DNA of 64,000 nt from Fischerella sp. PCC 9605 (GTDB lineage: Bacteria; Cyanobacteriota; Cyanobacteriia; Cyanobacteriales; Nostocaceae), in NCBI RefSeq assembly GCF_000517105.1, contig NZ_KI912149.1, positions 1,079,946-1,143,945 on the forward strand, read 5' to 3'. Both the position numbers and the translations under genes were made by a program. Position 1 is the first letter of the stretch; every line of letters begins with the position of its first letter. Below, in pieces: positions 61,800 to 64,000 of this stretch. The notes below the pieces were generated by a model, which was given only the letters and a program-made list of their open reading frames with translations, did not search any database and had not been told where the DNA came from.

Positions 61800-63080
61800 A
61801 TGACTCACTTCGGTATGATCTGTTTAGGTGCAACGGGGCACATCAACACACTGTTTCCATTGGGATATGAACTACACAAACGCGGACATCAAATTACAGT
61901 CTTCAGTGCCCCCCATGTGCAATCAAAAGCGATCGCAGCAGGGTTCAAATTCCGGGCAATCGGCGAGGCTGAGTTTTCGCTAAAACAAGATACCCAACTA
62001 TTTGAACAACAGGGAAAACTGAGTGGATTTGCTGGATTACGCCATACAATAGAATCATTTCGGACGATGGTAGCTGTTGGTTTTCGAGATACACCAGCCG
62101 CTATCAAAGAATCAGGTGCAGAAGCGTTACTGGTTGATATGTCTGCGGTTCAAGGAGGAACCATCGCAGAACATCTCAATCTACCATTCGTAACCGTGTG
62201 CAGCGCCCTAACTTTCTATCAAGATGAATATATTCCACCTGTCAATACACTGTGGAGCTATAATCCTGGTTGGTGGGCACGTTTGCGAAATATTGCTGCA
62301 TATCGACTGCTTGAAGTTCTCATCCAACCAGTTTGGAAGGTTATATCCGAACATCGCCAAATCTGGAATTTACCACCATATAAAAATTTCAACGATCTGT
62401 TTTCCAAACTAGCCATAATTAGTCAACATCCGGTTGAATTTGAATTCCCAAATCGCAAATTACCTCCTTGGTTTTATTTCACCGGGCCTTTTCATGATGC
62501 TATAGGGCGGCAAAAAGTTGATTTTCCTGATGAGAAACTGACTGGACAACCATTGATTTATGCGTCGATGGGAACAATCCGCAATCGTCTTAAGCATATT
62601 TTCTACATAATTGCGGAAGCGTGTCAGGAAATAGACGCCCAACTGGTTATTTCTTTGGGAGGTGCATTAGAACCAGACACACTGTCTAATCTACCTGGAA
62701 AGCCATTAGTTGTTCAATATACTCCACAACTAGAATTACTGAAGAGGACAACGTTAACCATCACTCATGCTGGATTAAACACTACTTTGGAATCACTAAG
62801 TAACGCTGTACCGTTGGTTGCAATTCCAATTTCAGATGAACAACCTGGAATTGCCGCGAGGATTGCTTGGACGGGTGTTGGAGAAGTAGTACCATTGTCT
62901 CGTCTAAGTGTTTCTAAATTGCGAAACGCCATCCAAACTGTACTGATAGAAGAGTCTTATAAGCAAAATGCAGTTCGATTACAAGATGCTATTCACCGTG
63001 CAGGTGGTGTCTGTCGCGCTGCTGATATTGTTGAACAGGCGGTATCGAGTAGAGAACCAGTCATAAATTTTGAGTTCTGA
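61800..63080 (+). CDS. UGT/MGT-family glycosyltransferase (GT1 type)
   Basis: Transfers a sugar from a nucleotide donor to a small hydrophobic acceptor. The N-terminal half has the G-H-I-N-T-L-F-P-L-G acceptor-side motif. The C-terminal half has the donor-binding signature I-T-H-A-G-L-N-T-T-L-E-S-L ... P-L-V-A-I-P-I-S-D-E-Q-P-G-I-A-A-R, typical of GT-B enzymes such as zeaxanthin glucosyltransferase and macrolide glycosyltransferases. 426 residues from ATG 61800. A carotenoid glycoside role is possible in cyanobacteria but not shown. The neighbouring pseudogene is a flavin monooxygenase on the opposite strand. Confidence 0.9.
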   Translation: MTHFGMICLGATGHINTLFPLGYELHKRGHQITVFSAPHVQSKAIAAGFKFRAIGEAEFSLKQDTQLFEQQGKLSGFAGLRHTIESFRTMVAVGFRDTPAAIKESGAEALLVDMSAVQGGTIAEHLNLPFVTVCSALTFYQDEYIPPVNTLWSYNPGWWARLRNIAAYRLLEVLIQPVWKVISEHRQIWNLPPYKNFNDLFSKLAIISQHPVEFEFPNRKLPPWFYFTGPFHDAIGRQKVDFPDEKLTGQPLIYASMGTIRNRLKHIFYIIAEACQEIDAQLVISLGGALEPDTLSNLPGKPLVVQYTPQLELLKRTTLTITHAGLNTTLESLSNAVPLVAIPISDEQPGIAARIAWTGVGEVVPLSRLSVSKLRNAIQTVLIEESYKQNAVRLQDAIHRAGGVCRAADIVEQAVSSREPVINFEF

Positions 63081-63118
63081 TTATGTCGAAAACTATTGAC
63101 ATTTGTATTAACTTGTGA

Positions 63119-64000
63119 TTATAGTCGCAGTTGGTTGTACACAGATGGATTTACCGGTTTCATAGGTCTGGATGGAACCATACCACAAGCATCTAGATGC
63201 AATTGTAGCCGCACAATCATTTCATTTATTCGCCAAAAAGCCCAAACTAATGGTCTGCCTAGAGTGTGCAATATTAGTTCCCCACCTTTCAGTTTTCGGT
63301 AGGGTAACCATGCCTCAGCAAAGCGCGTTAACAAAACGTGTTTAATGTTGACCATGCCCAAGAAAAATCTCGGTAATTTCCACATCACCTGACGGAAGAC
63401 AAGGGTACATTCTTGTGCAATACTGGCAGCAAAGGTTGCAATATCGGTGCTGATACCAAGTTGTGTTCAAATATAGCAATTTGTGCCCTCTCCCCCTCCC
63501 CTCTCCCAATTTGGGAGAGGGGTGCCGACAGACGGGGTGAGGGAAGTACTATCTTTGAGTGCAACCTAGTATGACTTGCCAAAACCCACAACCACCACCC
63601 GTTTATCCTGAATCTGAGACGAGTCATTAAACCCAGTAGAGTGAAGAATTTCGCCTCCAGAAGCTATAAACTCTTCCATACCAGGCATCGAGGGTATCTT
63701 AGGAATGCTGAATGTACCGTTACAAACTAGAACGAAGTCAAATTCGTAGTTCTCCTCCAAACCGTCCTTGAACCTGACAGTCACTAGCCAACCTGGTCTT
63801 CCTTGAGTATTTCTAGAAACATTAATAACTTCTGTTTGAAAACAAATCCTCTCGGTGACACCGAAATTGTCTGCGTAGGACTGCAAGTAATTCCGCATTT
63901 GTTCTGCTGTCGGCCACTCTGGATAGGATTCAGGCATGGGATAGCCGATCTTGATACAGATAGTGTCAGCATGGGAACTCTAAGGAAAGCTTGATTGATA
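63119..64000 (-). pseudogene. Flavin-containing monooxygenase gene interrupted by a MITE
   Basis: The upstream piece (to 63573) has P-M-P-E-S-Y-P-E-W-P-T-A-E-Q, F-V-L-V-C-N-G-T-F-S-I-P-K-I-P and the NADP site K-R-V-V-V-V-G-F-G-K-S. There a 120-bp element (63453-63572) breaks in, adding a stop. Beyond it the frame resumes as S-T-D-I-A-T-F-A-A-S-I-A-Q-E-C-T-L-V-F-R-Q-V and runs to a stop at 63119. Joining the flanks directly gives G-K-S-S-T-D-I-A with no frame change. Compared with typical FMOs (over 430 residues) the C-terminal part is also missing, and an in-frame TAG at 63980-63982 suggests loss on the N-terminal side. The window ends before the start. Confidence 0.87.
63453..63572. mobile_element. 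120-bp MITE, copy 2, inside the FMO pseudogene
   Basis: Top-strand ends are ATACCAAGTTGT and GCAACCTAGTAT, inverted copies with a few mismatches. The interior, with the hairpin CCCCTCTCCCAA/TTGGGAGAGGGG, matches the copy at 19615-19740 in opposite orientation. No target duplication is evident, because the coding frame is restored by removing exactly 120 bases. Confidence 0.9.

Noticed and set aside
63385-63627. 80-codon minus-strand open frame in the FMO region
   Set aside because: It runs through the MITE in a frame different from both FMO pieces.
1-64000. tRNA, rRNA or tmRNA genes
   Set aside because: No cloverleaf with a TTC-loop signature and no rRNA-like conserved stretch were noticed in a manual reading of the window; a tRNAscan-type search was not possible.

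Overview
The window looks like chromosomal DNA of a filamentous, probably heterocyst-forming (Nostocales-type) cyanobacterium. The evidence is the very frequent HIP1 octamer GCGATCGC, cyanobacterial housekeeping genes (ndhB, ndhK, acsF, heme oxygenase, a Psb34-like gene, cyanophycinase), a PATAN-domain response regulator with a chemosensory cluster, and dense short tandem heptamer repeats and miniature palindromic elements. The genus assignment is inference. No rRNA, tRNA, CRISPR array, prophage or transposase gene was found.

Layout. 0-7 kb: the tail of an unknown gene, cyanophycinase without cyanophycin synthetase beside it, two leaderless peptidoglycan hydrolases, an SGNH hydrolase and a Uma2-type protein. 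7-11 kb: a 1249-residue STAND (NB-ARC) protein with 14 WD40 repeats and several repeat-derived inserts. 11-16 kb: two TetR-controlled detoxification-type islands with visible operators, one holding a GMC oxidoreductase remnant and the other a frameshifted AhpD-like gene. 16-23 kb: a large secreted metzincin, an orphan ndhK paralogue behind a MITE, an SbcD-like nuclease and cysH. 23-31 kb: a chemosensory operon (PATAN-REC, double CheW, CHASE3 receptor, CheA-REC hybrid, CheB). 31-42 kb: an ExoD-like protein, a type II NADH dehydrogenase split by one stop codon, a ferredoxin, a PgpH-type c-di-AMP phosphodiesterase, an ADP-ribosylglycohydrolase-like protein, aroQ with an overlapping 45-residue gene, and topA. 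42-52 kb: an RRM protein, ndhB, a HupE/UreJ transporter, a His-rich P1B ATPase, a group 2 sigma factor, an L,D-transpeptidase and a Gln/Glu-rich secreted protein. 52-57 kb: the low-oxygen tetrapyrrole set hemN, heme oxygenase and acsF. 57-64 kb: an acyltransferase, a Psb34-like gene, an unknown conserved protein, a GNAT, a glycosyltransferase and a flavin monooxygenase pseudogene broken by a MITE.

The strongest unusual signal is the mobile-repeat load and what it does to genes. Three perfect 28-bp palindromes of one family lie inside three unrelated coding sequences, all in the same codon phase, so each encodes V-E-T-x-H-x-T-S-L. A roughly 120-bp MITE with ATAC...GTAT ends interrupts the flavin monooxygenase, and removing it in silico restores the reading frame exactly. 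Another copy of that MITE sits 80 bp upstream of the orphan ndhK. A 239-bp element with 11-bp terminal repeats separates heme oxygenase from hemN, and a 120-bp element separates the double-CheW gene from the receptor gene. Four genes or gene remnants are broken: GMC, AhpD-like, NDH-2 and FMO. Together this shows a repeat-rich genome in which very small palindromic elements are tolerated inside proteins.
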